This document shows, piece by piece, positions 62,707 to 64,000 of a DNA stretch of 64,000 nt (position 1 is its first letter; each line of letters opens with the position of its first letter). Source of the DNA: Trichloromonas sp034006665 (GTDB lineage Bacteria; Desulfobacterota; Desulfuromonadia; Desulfuromonadales; Trichloromonadaceae); the NCBI RefSeq assembly GCF_034006665.1, contig NZ_JAVESI010000009.1, positions 28,192 through 92,191 of the forward strand, written 5' to 3'. The notes under the pieces were generated by a model that worked only from the letters and a program-made list of their open reading frames with translations, made no database searches and was not told where the DNA came from. The position numbers and the translations under genes were made by a program.

Positions 62707-62895
62707 TCAGGCTGAAGTAGGCTTCTTCTCCTGCTCCGTCACAGTCACCCGGTCAATCCGATCGCCATGCCGTACGATAACCGCGGTGCCGGTCTGCGCG
62801 GCTATCTGGCGGGCACGCTTGGCTGCCCGGCGGAGAGCATCGAAGGAGTTGGCCAGGTCAGGGTCTTTCGCCTGTTCGATAGGTTTCTGGTTCAT
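62707..62895 (-). CDS. Small partner of the zeta-type toxin (putative antitoxin)
   Basis: A 62-residue protein (DPDLANSFDALRRAAKRARQIAAQTGTAVIV) with a basic helix and a short strand. I infer an antitoxin-like role because it overlaps the zeta-type gene by ATGA. The sequence alone does not prove it, and it lacks an obvious DNA-binding domain. Confidence 0.6.
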   Translation of the reverse strand: MNQKPIEQAKDPDLANSFDALRRAAKRARQIAAQTGTAVIVRHGDRIDRVTVTEQEKKPTSA

Positions 62896-63413
62896 GGCTT
62901 TTCGCTCCAATCTATGAGTTGCGGTTCATCGCCGGAATTATCGTACATCGCCCAGGCATCGACCAGGTCCCGGTAGAGGATAGCAAAATTCATGCGTCCC
63001 GCGGCAAAACGGCGCCGGATAACCTCCTGCGGGATGTTATGCCCTCCCTGGCAAACTCTCTCGGCTACACGGGCGATGGCCATCTCCGCAGTTGGCAGGC
63101 TCAGGAAAAACAGCCGAACATGATAGCCCGCCGCCTGCCAGGTGGGGATCATCCGTGCATAGGTGCGCCCGGAGAGCGTGGTTTCAAAGGCGAAACTCAC
63201 CTGTTGCCGGAAATGTTCCTCGATCTCCCTGAGCATCAGCCTTCCCGCTTTGACGGCGGCAAGTTCCGGCTGAAACGGGGAGAGCCCGGCGGCGATGAGG
63301 TCGGCGTTGACGAAGATCGGGCATCCGGCCTCATTCGGCAGAAACTCGCGGGCAAAGGTGGTTTTCCCGGCGCCGTTGGGACCGGCGATGATGACAATCT
63401 TCTTTTCGCTCAT
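62892..63413 (-). CDS. Zeta toxin-like P-loop kinase
   Basis: A 173-residue kinase with P-loop GPNGAGKTTF (residues 11-20), a VNADLIAAGLSPF substrate block, and ETTLSGRTY. It resembles zeta toxins, which phosphorylate UDP-N-acetylglucosamine, although many chromosomal members are of unknown substrate. It sits between hsdS and hsdR in the same orientation. Its ATG overlaps the hsdS stop by ATGA, so it is embedded in the restriction operon. Confidence 0.82.
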   Translation of the reverse strand: MSEKKIVIIAGPNGAGKTTFAREFLPNEAGCPIFVNADLIAAGLSPFQPELAAVKAGRLMLREIEEHFRQQVSFAFETTLSGRTYARMIPTWQAAGYHVRLFFLSLPTAEMAIARVAERVCQGGHNIPQEVIRRRFAAGRMNFAILYRDLVDAWAMYDNSGDEPQLIDWSEKP

Positions 63414-63817
63414 GCCCCGACCTCCTGGGGTATGGAGATACGACTCACATCCAGCGCCCCGGACATGAGCTTGGGGAGAAGCAGGTCGCGGGCTTGACGG
63501 AGTTTTCCGTTCCAAATAGTGAGGGCGTTGATCTGCTCAAAAATCGGCTGAACCCGTGTCTCGAACAGCGTGAATATTTCAGCATTAGGAACTGTCAGTT
63601 CCAGCGAGTACGTATAGTTGCGGTTGAGTCCGGGGACTGCTGAATCGCTGCTGATGAAATTCAATCCTTGCAGAGCGAGATACAGAAAATATGATGTCTG
63701 GTCCGACGACACGAAGTAGACGGTATCGATCGGAAAACATGGGCAATTCGAATAGTACACGCTGCCAACATTGATGCAATCGCGAAAAAAGCTCACGCGG
63801 CTTGAGGCATGAGCCAA
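63410..63817 (-). CDS. hsdS: Type I restriction specificity subunit, C-terminal part
   Basis: The visible 135 residues correspond to the C-terminal target-recognition domain and conserved helix of HsdS: INVGSVYYS, CFPIDTVYFV, VPGLNRNYTYSLELTVP and QARDLLLPKLMSGAL. The N-terminal half is missing from what I can read. Upstream the frame stays open to the window edge but no longer resembles HsdS, so a frameshift or truncation is possible. The start given (TTG 63817) is arbitrary. Confidence 0.6.
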   Translation of the reverse strand: MAHASSRVSFFRDCINVGSVYYSNCPCFPIDTVYFVSSDQTSYFLYLALQGLNFISSDSAVPGLNRNYTYSLELTVPNAEIFTLFETRVQPIFEQINALTIWNGKLRQARDLLLPKLMSGALDVSRISIPQEVGA

Positions 63818-64000
63818 CCAATTCGGTTGTTGCCGGGCCGAAAGGCCTCGGCAAAATGTCGTAGATATCCCCGCAGCGGCCTTAATGGCTCTTTGAAACC
63901 GCCAACAGCGCCATTTGGATAAAGATTCGTTCCTGTTTCCCGGGTTTCTTTGGGTTTTTGGCGATTTCTGAACGCGGTGGCGCGCAGGATATTCAATCCC
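63818..64000 (-). other. Window edge upstream of hsdS fragment
   Basis: All three minus-strand frames are largely open, but none shows a recognisable HsdS target domain. It may be the N-terminal half carrying a frameshift, or an unrelated fused segment. Nothing more can be said without sequence beyond the edge. Confidence 0.3.

Overview
The window is about 64 kb of GC-rich chromosome. It most resembles a Desulfuromonadales-type deltaproteobacterium (Geobacter/Desulfuromonas relatives). That placement is an inference from gene content: a UGA-decoded selenoprotein, a GEMM c-di-GMP riboswitch driving a chemoreceptor, a long-form SerA, and YkgJ-, DUF481- and DUF3300-type proteins. Nothing in the window names the species.

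Layout. 0.1-8.2 kb is housekeeping: serA, a BCCT betaine transporter, an HD hydrolase, an EamA exporter, rnd, folK and a VOC protein. 8.3-12.0 kb is a MoxR/DUF58/transglutaminase operon. 12.1-15.2 kb holds pcnB, miaA, a nucleoside deaminase and tRNA-Gly(GCC). 15.2-16.2 kb is nearly gene-free and precedes a secF that has no secD beside it. 17.2-24.5 kb holds transporters, a self-regulated ArsR gene, trxB, a 75-residue SelW-like selenoprotein read through an in-frame TGA, a methyltransferase, a four-repeat S1 protein and a YkgJ protein. 24.6-35.9 kb is mostly envelope biology: PilZ, FecR, an OmpA lipoprotein, RlpA, the plsY-mltG and ydbH-ydbL groups, DUF481 and DUF3300.

35.9-59.2 kb reads as a phosphate-stress and polyphosphate island. 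It contains an OlsF-like bifunctional ornithine-lipid acyltransferase and a c-di-GMP-riboswitch chemoreceptor. A five-gene operon follows (unknown 812-aa protein, phosphatidylserine decarboxylase, Lgt-like protein, DUF2062, EAL/GGDEF). Then come a DksA-like protein, a REC-histidine kinase, ppx, a basic helix-hairpin-helix protein, ppk1, a CHAD protein, a ParA ATPase, a tiny zinc-finger protein and a double-domain PPK2. Several promoters here carry direct repeats of a CTAACA-like hexamer every 11 bp, ending 9 bp before a -10-like hexamer. That is the geometry of PhoB-type operators. One of these boxes points at an otherwise unexplained minus-strand terminator and suggests a small RNA. The ppk1-CHAD-ParA-zinc-finger order suggests synthesis, coating and positioning of polyphosphate granules by one operon (inference).

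59.3-64 kb is a defence segment: hsdR, a zeta-type kinase toxin with a small partner, and the C-terminal part of hsdS running toward the window edge. No transposases, CRISPR arrays or rRNA genes were found.
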